DNA of 64,000 nucleotides. Origin: Martinezella tropici (GTDB taxonomy: Bacteria > Pseudomonadota > Alphaproteobacteria > Rhizobiales > Rhizobiaceae). The position numbers were made by a program, and so were the translations under genes. Below the pieces are notes generated by a model that ran no database searches, was not told the origin of the DNA, and saw only the letters and a program-made list of their open reading frames with translations. The stretch is taken from the NCBI RefSeq assembly GCF_008370325.1, contig NZ_VNIP01000013.1:62001-126000 (forward strand). Reading direction: 5' to 3'. Below are positions 51,598-60,127 of the stretch, one piece after another (position 1 is the first letter of the stretch; every line of letters begins with the position of its first letter).

Positions 51598-51619
51598 TGG
51601 AGAACCCCTTCCTTATCAT

Positions 51620-51663
51620 TTGCAAGGAAGCTACGCGCCGGTTTCTGGCATTGAAATTGCAAG
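51620..51663. promoter_or_regulatory. TTGCAAG direct repeats between permease and AraC genes
   Basis: TTGCAAG occurs at 51620-51626 and 51657-51663 in the same orientation, 37 bp apart, inside the 110-bp divergent intergenic region. AraC-type activators bind direct repeats, but the spacing is wider than usual, so support is modest. Confidence 0.3.
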
Positions 51664-51707
51664 TTACGCTGATGAATCGATAATCTGCGCCACACTAGCT
51701 GCCACGG

Positions 51708-52727
51708 ATGCTTGAAATGGCAACTGCACCGCATTTAGTCAGCAAGATGCCGGCCTTTGCCTCAATTCGCGCCTCTGTGCTCATTCCTCTGGTGCAGGAA
51801 ATTGACAGGAGATCTCGAAAGACCGATCTTCTTCTAGCATCGCATGGCATTTTGAGGTCGCAGCTCGAGGACCCTTATGCGGTTTTGCCGATGGCGCGAT
51901 ACGTCGCGCTATTTGAGGATGCAGCGCTTGTCACGGGCGAGCCGTGCCTCGGAGCCAGGATGGGTGTCGGCTTCAAGCCCGCGGATATCGGGCCGATCGG
52001 TATGCTATTCGCCTTGTCTCCGACTATTCGCTCTGCCTTCGAGCGCCTGTCGCGGTATGTTAACGCTGTACAGGGGGCCACCAGTTCCGGCGTTTTCGAA
52101 GAGAACGGTGACTTTGTGTGGAGCTACCGCGTCGATGACCCTTCCATGTGGCCGCGTCGGCAGGACAGCGAGTTTACGATTGCTGCGTCGTGCCAACTCG
52201 TGCGTTCGTGCTTCCGCCGCGGCTGGCGGCCAATTGAAATTCACTTCGAGCATCGGGCCCCCCGGGACACAAGCTCTCTCTCGCGGATTTACGCTGCGCC
52301 AATCCTGTTCGGGCAATCCGGCAATCGCATCATCATGTCGAAGATGGAAGCAGACCGCGTCCATCGTGCTGAAGACAAGGGCCTGATCGAAATCTTGCTG
52401 CGGCACATTGCCGATCTACTCGATCGACCTGGATCGGAAGCAACCTTCACTGAAAAGGTTCAGAGCCTTATCGGAATCTATCTTGGTCACAGACAGATCA
52501 CGATTGCGGCCTTCGCCAGCGAATTGCAGATGTCGCCACGCAGCCTCCAGCGAAAGCTTTCGCTAGAGGGAACCTCTTTGCGTATTCTCATTCAAGAGTA
52601 TCGCCAAGCACTTGTCTCGCTTCATCTGAAAAGAGAGAACGGTAGCTCGATGACCGAGATAGCTCGTATCGCGGGTTATGCCGATAACACTGTTCTTTGG
52701 CGTGCACGGCGCACCTGGGGTAAGTGA
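51708..52727 (+). CDS. AraC-family regulator (OruR/ArcR-like), C-terminus altered
   Basis: 339 residues. The N-terminal ligand region is of the 'Arabinose-binding domain of AraC transcription regulator' type seen in OruR ('DAALVTGEPCLGARMGVGFKPADIGPIGMLF'). The C-terminal double HTH starts normally ('TIAAFASELQMSPRSLQRKLSLEGTSLRILIQEYR', 'SSMTEIARIAGYADNT'). After GYADNT the usual 'F.RAF.RWTG.SP..YR' is replaced by 'VLWRARRTWGK' and a stop. The +1 frame there reads 'GVHGAPGVS', so one or more small indels appear to have damaged the end. The second HTH is nearly complete, and the protein may be impaired. Likely regulator of the divergent amine oxidation genes. Confidence 0.82.
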   Translation: MLEMATAPHLVSKMPAFASIRASVLIPLVQEIDRRSRKTDLLLASHGILRSQLEDPYAVLPMARYVALFEDAALVTGEPCLGARMGVGFKPADIGPIGMLFALSPTIRSAFERLSRYVNAVQGATSSGVFEENGDFVWSYRVDDPSMWPRRQDSEFTIAASCQLVRSCFRRGWRPIEIHFEHRAPRDTSSLSRIYAAPILFGQSGNRIIMSKMEADRVHRAEDKGLIEILLRHIADLLDRPGSEATFTEKVQSLIGIYLGHRQITIAAFASELQMSPRSLQRKLSLEGTSLRILIQEYRQALVSLHLKRENGSSMTEIARIAGYADNTVLWRARRTWGK

Positions 52728-52896
52728 TCGTTGTGTCTCGAAATCTGTCTGGGCCATCTATAGTATTGATGTATCGAACATTCACTTTTCTTCGAGAGTC
52801 AAAAGGCCATGCTGGTTGGCGGATGATATCGGCATCGCACATCGGAAAACAACACAATACGGGTCCTGCTGTAACCGATTGCAGGACCTCTCCTGC

Positions 52897-54198
52897 TCAC
52901 CGGTTGGCCCGCTGGTCGGCCATGCCGATGAAGGGATTGTGGCCAAGAGCGGCGAGCACGGCCCATGCCGTCGCGGCGATATGCGGCAGACGAAAGTACC
53001 TGAAATCGCCGGGTGCGGAATTGGGGCCGACCTGAAGCCCGGTCGACAGCTCGTCCTTCACCGTCGCATAAACGAGGCCGTCCGGCGCCACTTGCGCAGA
53101 GATGGTGGCGAGCAACGGCTCGGCCTCGGTTGCCCGGCCGGAAAGGCGAAAGACAAGCGCGGCCTGTGCGGTCCCTTCGAGCCAGATGCCGTCGCGATCG
53201 TCGTTGAAGTCGAAGCCGCCGTCGACACCATGATGGCGCTCCGTCCATTCCAGAACGCGTCCCGCCCTGGCCGCATAGGCCGGCACGGCAATGAGCGGCC
53301 ATAGTTCCGCGTCCAGACCCGACATAGTCGTATTCGGCGCGTTGCTGCCAGGCATGCTGCCGATGAAAAAGCGCCCCTCCTTCTCGTCCCACATCGCGTC
53401 CAGAAACAGGCGTGCATGATCGCCGAGATGCTTCCAGTCGCTCTGGGCATGGAGGCGGGCGAGCCAGCCATCGGCGGCATAAACATCGAGATTGTGTTCC
53501 GTGGATTTCCACGTCACGCGATCGGGTGCGGGTTCAGGCCCGACAAAGCCGCCGAAATAGCCGGGATTTTGCGGGTCTGCCGCGGCGATATGGATCCATT
53601 CCATGATCTTGCCGGCAGCGTCGAGATAAGCCGGAAGGTCCGTCTGCTCGTAGGCCGCAAGCAGCGCGAGCGCTGCCCAAGCCGTGCTGCCCGTCGCACT
53701 GCCCACCTGATATCCGTCTTCCTCCCAGGAATTGGCGGTGGAATTCCAATAGCCGGGCAGCAACATTCCCTCCTTGCCGGTTACAACGGGGCCAGAACGG
53801 TAGGCGTTGCGCAGCCGTCCGTCGTGATAATATCGATCCGTGTTCAGCGCGAGCACGAGCGCGTCGGCAACGCGATCGGCTTCGGCCTTTCGGCCGCAGG
53901 CATAGAGCGCTATCGCTGCAAGTGCGTTGTCGTAGGTGAAGCCGGTGTTTTCAAGTGTGGAATGCAGCCGTGAACCGCCGTTCGCGGGCTCGAAGCTTCG
54001 AAAGATGAAGGGTTGCGCCGGATCGCCGTTCATATGGGAGATCAGCCCATCGCAGAGCCTTGAGGCGAGCTGTGCCTCGCGCCCTCCGCTCAACGCCGCG
54101 GCGCCGTCGGCCGACAAAGCGATAGTCACGACGACGGCCAGGAAGGTCCCAAACAGATCGACCACGGCCTTCTTTCCGATGCTGCGCAAAAGATGCAT
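52897..54198 (-). CDS. Secreted six-hairpin (alpha/alpha barrel) protein of the beta-glucan operon
   Basis: 433 residues. A hydrophobic N-terminal signal ('LFGTFLAVVVTIALSADGAAA') predicts export. The body shows repeating helical hairpins with motifs of (alpha/alpha)6 glycosidase-like proteins: 'TGFTYDNALAAIALYACG', 'GSATGSTAWAALALLAAYEQ', 'TEHNLDVYAADGWLARL', 'GIWLEGTAQAALVFRLSG' and 'HIAATAWAVLAALGHNPF'. No assigned family is recalled. It follows the glucan synthase gene by 18 bp, as a periplasmic cellulase (BcsZ) accompanies cellulose synthase operons. It may trim or bind the polymer. No catalytic pair can be assigned with certainty. Confidence 0.8.
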   Translation of the reverse strand: MHLLRSIGKKAVVDLFGTFLAVVVTIALSADGAAALSGGREAQLASRLCDGLISHMNGDPAQPFIFRSFEPANGGSRLHSTLENTGFTYDNALAAIALYACGRKAEADRVADALVLALNTDRYYHDGRLRNAYRSGPVVTGKEGMLLPGYWNSTANSWEEDGYQVGSATGSTAWAALALLAAYEQTDLPAYLDAAGKIMEWIHIAAADPQNPGYFGGFVGPEPAPDRVTWKSTEHNLDVYAADGWLARLHAQSDWKHLGDHARLFLDAMWDEKEGRFFIGSMPGSNAPNTTMSGLDAELWPLIAVPAYAARAGRVLEWTERHHGVDGGFDFNDDRDGIWLEGTAQAALVFRLSGRATEAEPLLATISAQVAPDGLVYATVKDELSTGLQVGPNSAPGDFRYFRLPHIAATAWAVLAALGHNPFIGMADQRANR

Positions 54199-54216
54199 CT
54201 CAGCCCCTTTTGTTCA

Positions 54217-56181
54217 TCAGGATAAAGCGCGCGATAGGAGCATCCGCATCGATTTGCCAAGATCGCCCTTTTCGGCCACGTTGCCGGGCGCGGTTCTAAA
54301 CAGCAGCCGCAAGATCGCATCATGTTGCTCCGGTGTCGGAAATAGTGCAAACGGCGTGGCCGACGGCGCGGAACTGGCGCCTGCCGAAACCCAGCCGACT
54401 TCGGGGATGAACAAGGCCTCGTCTTGAGAACCAACCGGGGCCAATCGTGCAATGGTGGCGCCTTCTGTGGACAAGGCCGTTATCGTCGTATCGGCAATCT
54501 TGCCGTCTGCTTTGTGTTTCGCGTTGAGACTGATCTCGATGGGCTCTTCCTGGCCGAGGCGTGGCAATTCGATGCAGCAAAGCAGGCTAGTGAAGGCGAT
54601 GACCATCGCAACTGCGGACCAGACGAGATTGAGGCACTCGCGCCCCGAAAATTCGACCGGCGCATCCCAGCCGTAAACCACCCGGATGACGGAGAGCGCC
54701 GACATCGCCGCGACGAAGCTGAAGAACAGCGCCGTCGGCCGATGGACCCGGATTGCGGACCTGTCGCCGCCCTTTTCCGTCACCTTGAATGGGCGGCCGA
54801 ACGGCTTACGGATCGCCTGGAGAAGGGTGATCGTGATCGGCACGGCCGTCAGCGCGTGTGTGACCTCGGTGAAGAGGGGTAGCGTGCGCCTTTCGGAGAT
54901 CCACGCCGAATAGGCCCAGAACAGGAAAAGCGAGCTGAGGCCGTATTTCATGAAGAGCAACTCATCGGCCTGCAGTGCGGGCATGCCGGTCAGCCAATAG
55001 ATGGAAGGCGCCAGCAGGAGGCAGAGAATGAATGGCTTGGACAGCCAGCAAAACAGGCCGTGCAAGTAGTGAAGCCGCTGAGTGAGCGTGAAATTGCCGC
55101 GCCAGAGCGGTCCATCGCGCAAGAGGCCGATCTGGATGGTGCCGAGACACCAGCGGGTCCTTTGCGTGATGTATTCGGGAATGCCTTCGGCCGACAGCCC
55201 GACGCTCAGCTTCTCATTGAGCCAGCGGGTCACATAACCTCGCTCCATCAGGCGATAGGTCAGCAGCATGTCTTCCGAGAGTGCTTCATGAGGAAAGCGG
55301 CCGATTTCATTGACCGCCGCCCGGCGGACGACGAAGCTGGTTCCGACGCAGAATGCGCATCCGGCCGCGTCCTTTGCTGGTTGGAACGTATCGAAAAAGA
55401 CCCTTTGGTCATCGACGAAAGAGTGGCGGATACCAAGATTGTGCTGAATGGGATCGCTGTTGAAGTAGAATTGCGGTGTCTGGACAACAGCGACCTTGCC
55501 GTCCTTAAAGAGGCCGACGACGCGATTGAGGAAGTTCGCCTGAGGCGCGAAATCAGCATCAAGAACCATGATGAAATCGGAGACGTCGGCGAGCATGTTG
55601 GTGTGGCGCAGCGCGTTGTTGAGGTTGCCGGCCTTGGCGTGTTTGTTATCTGGGCGCGTCAGGTAGTTGACCCCGACGCGTTCACAATATTGGCGAACCT
55701 CCGGCCGGCGCGTGTCATCACAGACAAAGACCCGCAGCCGATGATAATCCATTGCTTGAGCGGCGATGACGGACTTTTCCAGGATATTCAGCGGCTCATT
55801 GTAAGTGCAAATGAACACATCGACCGAGGGAAGGTTTGCTGCTGCCGTCAGCTCCTGCTCGCTGCGGTCGGCCTGCTCAGTCCAATCCGTCCTCCGCAGC
55901 AAAATCAGCACCGAGCCCATGGCATAAAGCACCGACACGGCTTCGAAGAGGAAATAGATGTAGTTCCAGATCGTCTCAGCAGAAAGCTCGAACGGCGGCA
56001 GCGTGTCGAGCGCGCGCCATGAAATGTAGAGCCCGAGCGATAAAAGCATGAGCAGGCTGAAGGCAGCCCGCTCGAACATCCGTTTCGGATCGCCGAGTAT
56101 TGCGAAAAGGAGTGCGCAAATCGCGATGAGAAGGTCGAAGGCCAGCACACTGAAGACGTCGTCGTTGGAATTGAAAAACAT
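54217..56181 (-). CDS. bgsA: Processive family-2 beta-glucan synthase, BgsA-like
   Basis: About 654 residues from the ATG at 56181 (AAGGGA upstream). Two or more N-terminal spans precede a cytoplasmic GT2 domain with DD at about 155-156, DAD at 208-210, SED at 302-304 (TED position) and QRTRW at 340-344, the cellulose-synthase signature set. Further spans and a C-terminal cytoplasmic tail of about 90 residues follow. Size, layout and the adjacent fusion-protein gene fit BgsA of Sinorhizobium meliloti, which makes mixed-linkage (1-3)(1-4)-beta-glucan under c-di-GMP control through its C-terminal tail. A plain cellulose synthase is less likely, since BcsB, BcsC and a clear PilZ RxxxR are absent. 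Confidence 0.8.
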   Translation of the reverse strand: MFFNSNDDVFSVLAFDLLIAICALLFAILGDPKRMFERAAFSLLMLLSLGLYISWRALDTLPPFELSAETIWNYIYFLFEAVSVLYAMGSVLILLRRTDWTEQADRSEQELTAAANLPSVDVFICTYNEPLNILEKSVIAAQAMDYHRLRVFVCDDTRRPEVRQYCERVGVNYLTRPDNKHAKAGNLNNALRHTNMLADVSDFIMVLDADFAPQANFLNRVVGLFKDGKVAVVQTPQFYFNSDPIQHNLGIRHSFVDDQRVFFDTFQPAKDAAGCAFCVGTSFVVRRAAVNEIGRFPHEALSEDMLLTYRLMERGYVTRWLNEKLSVGLSAEGIPEYITQRTRWCLGTIQIGLLRDGPLWRGNFTLTQRLHYLHGLFCWLSKPFILCLLLAPSIYWLTGMPALQADELLFMKYGLSSLFLFWAYSAWISERRTLPLFTEVTHALTAVPITITLLQAIRKPFGRPFKVTEKGGDRSAIRVHRPTALFFSFVAAMSALSVIRVVYGWDAPVEFSGRECLNLVWSAVAMVIAFTSLLCCIELPRLGQEEPIEISLNAKHKADGKIADTTITALSTEGATIARLAPVGSQDEALFIPEVGWVSAGASSAPSATPFALFPTPEQHDAILRLLFRTAPGNVAEKGDLGKSMRMLLSRALS

Positions 56182-56344
56182 GATCCCTTCCTTCGTTACT
56201 TTAGCGCAACCACGAGCCTCGCCGCGCAGTCGCGTGTCCGCGCGGCTTTCGACGGGGGATGGCGGCTCATCGAGCAAGGCTGGCGTCTGCTTTCATTCGC
56301 CGGTTGGTATGTGAATGTTTTCCGTTACCGCACGATTGCCCGCG

Positions 56345-57805
56345 TCAGCTCTTGGCCGGGAGAATGGCCATCCTCTCGTTCAGCAGGTCGACGGCTCGGG
56401 ACGACTGGACAGCCGGCCTCTCTTCCGGGGCCGAGATGTCCCGAGGGCCTTTCATGCCGCGGCCGATACCTTTCGCCGCGCCGAGCCGTACGGCGGGCCG
56501 CTGCTCAAGTCCGTTCAGCTCTGTTTCGGCAGCGGGCCACTGCGCCGCGGATGCCTGTGCAATGCCGATAAGGGATGTCGATGCCTCGCGGATATATTCC
56601 TGCGTTTTCTGCAGCCACTGCTCGGGCATTGTCACATCTACCCATGTTCCGACGGAGCAGAATTGGTTGTCGCGAAACACGGCCTGATCCGGCTCGGTCA
56701 GCCGGATATAGACATATAGCTCGCGACGCTCCGTCGGCGGGAACGGCACGGCATAATCGAGGTCGACCCTGTCCGTCGTGCGGGGAACCAACCGTGTGAT
56801 TGTCCCGTCTGCCACGCGCGCCCAGCCGTCGGCTCTGACTTGAACCTTCGAACCGACGGCAAGCGCCTGAGCTTGCCGTTCGGAGAAAATCGCCACGACG
56901 AACGCATCGCGGCAGTCGAGCATCTCCGCCAATGTGTCGCCGGCAGTAACCTCACGCCCAGATGCGGCTACCGGCTTGTAAAGTTGGCTCGTCTGGGGAA
57001 TGTGGAGTTCGGCGCGGGCCAGCCTTTGGACCCGTTCGCCCTCCGTCACAACGAGAGAGCTTAACTCGGCTTCCTTCGAGCGCATCGTGGCGATCTGCAT
57101 CTTGATCTGCAGCAGATCGGCCTTGCGGGTGCGGATTTCCTGCTGAAGATTTTGCAGCGACTGCAAGTCGGCGCCCACATAGATGCCTTGGCGCGCGAAA
57201 TCGACTTCCGCCTTAAGCTTGGCGACCGAGAGCCCGGCTGCCTCAAGCTTCGCATCCTCCAGGCGGACGGTGTCGGCAACCTCGTCCTGGGTGCCTGCGG
57301 CTATTCCCCGAGCCATGAGTTTGAGCTTGCGCGCCGCTTCAGCCTTTGCAATGCGGGACGAATAGGTCACCATCTCCAAAGCGGCCTCCGCCGCCTTGAG
57401 ATCGGCATTACTCCTGGCCAGCAGTGCTGCTTGTTGGCCCGCCAGGTCGTTTTCGAAATCCTTGATGCGCTGTGCATAGTCTGCGACGATGCCGTTCTTC
57501 TGCGCCAGCTCGTCGTGCAAAGCCACAAGCTGGACCTTCAGGCCGATCAAAGTGGAATTGTCGACTCGATCGTTCTCCACGGTGATCTGGTCAGCGGAGC
57601 CAAGCGACGCCACCTTGCCGCTGATCGGCGTCGTCAACGGCACAAGTGGCGCGTTTATCACGGCGCGGCTCGATGTCGAGGTGAAGAAGGGCGGAAATGC
57701 AGACGAGGCAAATACTGTTCCGATGACACCAAGTACAGCATAAGACGACAATCTAACGGACGCGCCATTTTTTTGATTATAATTGCTTTTGAGAAGGGAA
57801 AACAT
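56345..57805 (-). CDS. bgsB: HlyD-like membrane fusion protein, BgsB-like
   Basis: 486 residues. One N-terminal membrane span ('YAVLGVIGTVFASSAFPPFF') is followed by a lipoyl half ('APLVPLTTPISGKVASLGSADQITVEND'), a long coiled-coil hairpin (about residues 85-270, rich in Ala/Glu/Lys), the second half and a beta-barrel ('AGDTLAEMLDCRDAFVVAIFSERQAQALAVGSKVQVRADG'). A Pro/Arg-rich C-terminal tail is predicted. In Sinorhizobium BgsB is the inner-membrane-linked fusion protein needed for export of the mixed-linkage glucan. It is the first gene of the operon, 163 bp before the synthase. Confidence 0.8.
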   Translation of the reverse strand: MFSLLKSNYNQKNGASVRLSSYAVLGVIGTVFASSAFPPFFTSTSSRAVINAPLVPLTTPISGKVASLGSADQITVENDRVDNSTLIGLKVQLVALHDELAQKNGIVADYAQRIKDFENDLAGQQAALLARSNADLKAAEAALEMVTYSSRIAKAEAARKLKLMARGIAAGTQDEVADTVRLEDAKLEAAGLSVAKLKAEVDFARQGIYVGADLQSLQNLQQEIRTRKADLLQIKMQIATMRSKEAELSSLVVTEGERVQRLARAELHIPQTSQLYKPVAASGREVTAGDTLAEMLDCRDAFVVAIFSERQAQALAVGSKVQVRADGWARVADGTITRLVPRTTDRVDLDYAVPFPPTERRELYVYIRLTEPDQAVFRDNQFCSVGTWVDVTMPEQWLQKTQEYIREASTSLIGIAQASAAQWPAAETELNGLEQRPAVRLGAAKGIGRGMKGPRDISAPEERPAVQSSRAVDLLNERMAILPAKS

Positions 57806-58309
57806 AGCTACAGTTCCTTTAATGAAGCTGCCTATATTCTTCCTCCCGAAAGAATGCGTGGATCGTTACATGATTTGTTGTGCGCCGCAACATCCTTAAA
57901 ATTGTGCTAATGCGATGAGCCTCGAATGCTCAAGAATTGGTCAGAACACTTTTAAAGCAGCCCTCGAAACGAGATCAGAATTTCCTTCTATCTTCCTGTG
58001 AAGACGGCGATCATAGAAGCTGCGGCGGATATCCGAACGAACGCACAAAAGGGAGGCATATGCTGTCACCGGTGCTGTTTGATGTCTGACACGCTTCTGC
58101 CTGCTAGATGATTTGCAACCGCCGCGATATTATTTTTACGAAAATACTACCAAATATACTTCTCATGGAACCTTGGATACTCATAAAGAGGTAGATGTAA
58201 GGCTTGAAGTGGCCCCCGAAAGGCCCGGACACACTCCCCCACTTAGCTAAGTGGGGAGGAGTAATGTTGGTCATTTGACTAGCAGCCATTTCAAGATGGA
58301 AGTCCTCTC
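57806..58309. other. Promoter-side gap of the bgs-like operon
   Basis: AT-richer non-coding DNA expected to contain the leftward bgsB promoter. No gene or clear repeat was recognised before the SDR remnant at 58310. Confidence 0.35.
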
Positions 58310-58488
58310 CGGGCCGGAATGTCGGGATTACGGTCAATGCCGTGCTGTCGGGTGTGACGGAGACGGATATGAATGCCGAGTGGCTGGCATCGCCGGACGC
58401 GCGCGCCGGCGCCGAAGCACTCTCGGCCTTTTCGCATCCCGAACAGCTCGTCACGCCGACATCAACTCAGCGACCAGACGCTGTCTGA
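58310..58488 (+). pseudogene. SDR oxidoreductase C-terminal remnant
   Basis: The plus strand reads 'GRNVGITVNAVLSGVTETDM', then 'NAEWLASPDARAGAEALSAF' and 'SHPEQLVT' to a TGA at 58486-58488. This is the 'GITVNAV.PG.T.TDM' block and following helix of a short-chain dehydrogenase. The nucleotide-binding and catalytic parts are missing upstream. Similarity stops near 58450, where an unrelated minus-strand frame begins, so this looks like a recombination scar. Confidence 0.65.
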
Positions 58489-58689
58489 TCTCGTCCTTTA
58501 GTGCTGGATCGTCCTTTCCCCAAAGGCGGCCGCCCACCGCGAATCTGTTTCGCTGGAGATTGAATGACGTGCCATCGCCCACGAGCTGCTTCACGACTTT
58601 TTCCCGCTCCCCATCTTCTGCTTCTTGCGAAAGAAAAGGCGATTGTCGGATGATATTGCAGCGGATGAGTAGACCGGCAAGCGGCTACT
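58451..58689 (-). pseudogene. Start-less gene fragment of unknown family
   Basis: A minus-strand frame of about 75 codons with protein-like composition ('QEAEDGEREKVVKQLVGDGT', 'FAVGGRLWGKDDPALKDEIR', 'QRLVAELMSA' then TGA) but no start codon or ribosome site; a TAG closes it at its 5' side. It abuts the SDR remnant tail to tail. Family not recognised. The rest of the gap up to the ferredoxin (58690-58855) holds nothing identified. Confidence 0.35.
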
Positions 58690-58855
58690 GCATGCCGGCT
58701 GAAAGACCTGCATCATCTGCGTTTCGAACCCACTCGCTCGACCCGAGCATTGCCGTTTCGGCAAGGAGAGAACCGAAAATCGGCGCTTCTTAAGAACGCT
58801 CTAGTTTGTCATAGTTTGCTAAAGGCGCAGTTCCGAGCGCCGTAAGGCGAAGGTC

Positions 58856-59197
58856 ATGGCTTACGTAATTACCGAACCCTGCATCGATACGAAGGATGGG
58901 GCCTGCACGGTCGCCTGTCCGGTCGATTGCATCTATGAGGGCGGAAGGATGTTCTACATTCAGCCGGAGGAATGCATCAATTGCGGGCTCTGTCTTTCTG
59001 TCTGTCCAGTCGACGCTATCTTGTGGGACGAGGAAATGCCAACGGAGCGGCTGTTCCTGCGCGAGGTCAATCGCGATTTCTTTGCCGATGACGTCACTGG
59101 ATGGGGCGCCCCCGGTGGTTGGGACAAGAGCCGCGTCACCAGACTCGATCATCCTTTCGTGGCAGCCTATCGCAGCCCGACCGAAAGCGGAATCTGA
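58856..59197 (+). CDS. 7Fe-type ferredoxin (FdxA family)
   Basis: 113 residues. The first cluster segment is 'EPCIDTKDGACTVACPVDCIYEGG' and the second 'EECINCGLCLSVCPVDAI'. The cysteine spacing suits one [3Fe-4S] and one [4Fe-4S] cluster, as in FdxA-type ferredoxins, with a C-terminal extension of about 50 residues typical of that family. It transfers electrons in the cytoplasm. Its partner is not evident. It lies 21 bp upstream of the broken DapA-family gene on the same strand. Confidence 0.9.
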   Translation: MAYVITEPCIDTKDGACTVACPVDCIYEGGRMFYIQPEECINCGLCLSVCPVDAILWDEEMPTERLFLREVNRDFFADDVTGWGAPGGWDKSRVTRLDHPFVAAYRSPTESGI

Positions 59198-59218
59198 TAG
59201 AATGCTTGGAGCCTTTTC

Positions 59219-60109
59219 GTGACGCAGATCCGGATTTCCGGCGTGATCGCCGCCGTGCCCACACCTTTCGACGATCATGGCGATATCGATGATGCCGCCT
59301 TCATCGAACACGCCCGCTGGTGCCTTAATAATGGCTGCGATTTCCTGAACGTGTTGGGCACGACGGGTGAGGCCAACACTCTTTCCGCAACCCAACGCAG
59401 CGCTCTCATGATGACCGCGGCGCGGGAATTGGATGGTAGCAGGCTGATGGTCGGGACCGGCACGCCGGATCTGGAAACGACGGTTGCATTGACGCGCCGT
59501 GCCTTCGATCTTGGGTTTGCGGCAGCCCTCGTGCTGCCGCCCTATTACTAAAAGCCGGTTGAGGAAGAGGGCTTGTTTGCCTGGTTTGCCGAGCTTGTGA
59601 GAATGACGGCGGAGACGCCGATCGCGATCTACCTCTATAACTTCCCGCAATTGACCGGCATCGAGTTTTCACCCGCCTTGTCGGCGCGGCTTTCGCAGGC
59701 CTTTCCAAAGCGGATTCTTGGGGAGAAGGATAGTTCCGGCAATCTTGCCTATGCGCGCGAGCTTGCCAAGATCGCCGGCTTCGGCGTCTTCCCGAGTAGC
59801 GAGGCGGCGCTTGCCGATGCCGGTCGCGATGGCTATGCGGGCTGCATCTCGGCGACAGTCAACATCGACCCTTCCTCGTCGCAACGACTATGGCACGATC
59901 AGGGGAATGCCCAGCTGCTGGATCAGGTGCGTGGTCTACGGCAGGCCATCGCCACTCATCCCCTCATTCCGGCGGTCAAGTACCTGGTTGGCAAGCGCAC
60001 CGGAAATGCAGTTTGGAACAGGGTGTTGCCGCCGCAATTGCCGATCAGCGACAAGAAAAGGCTCGAAAGCCTCGAAGCATTGCGGCTTGTCGCGCTGGTC
60101 GACGCATGA
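59219..60109 (+). pseudogene. DapA-family (dihydrodipicolinate synthase-like) lyase gene interrupted by an in-frame TAA
   Basis: One frame of 297 codons from a GTG at 59219 (GGAG upstream) carries a TAA at 59549-59551. Before it the protein runs 'GVIAAVPTPFDDHGDIDDAA' to 'GTTGEANTLSATQR' and 'ALVLPPYY'. After it, in the same frame, come 'KPVEEEGLFAWFAEL', 'YNFPQLTGIEFS', the Schiff-base Lys in 'GEKDSSGNLAYAR' and a normal end. The stop replaces the residue after the conserved PYY. Unless read through, only a useless 110-residue fragment is made. A sequencing error is the main alternative. The family cleaves or forms 2-oxo-acid aldol bonds. Confidence 0.88.
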
Positions 60110-60127
60110 TCTCCGCCTGGCTCGAAA

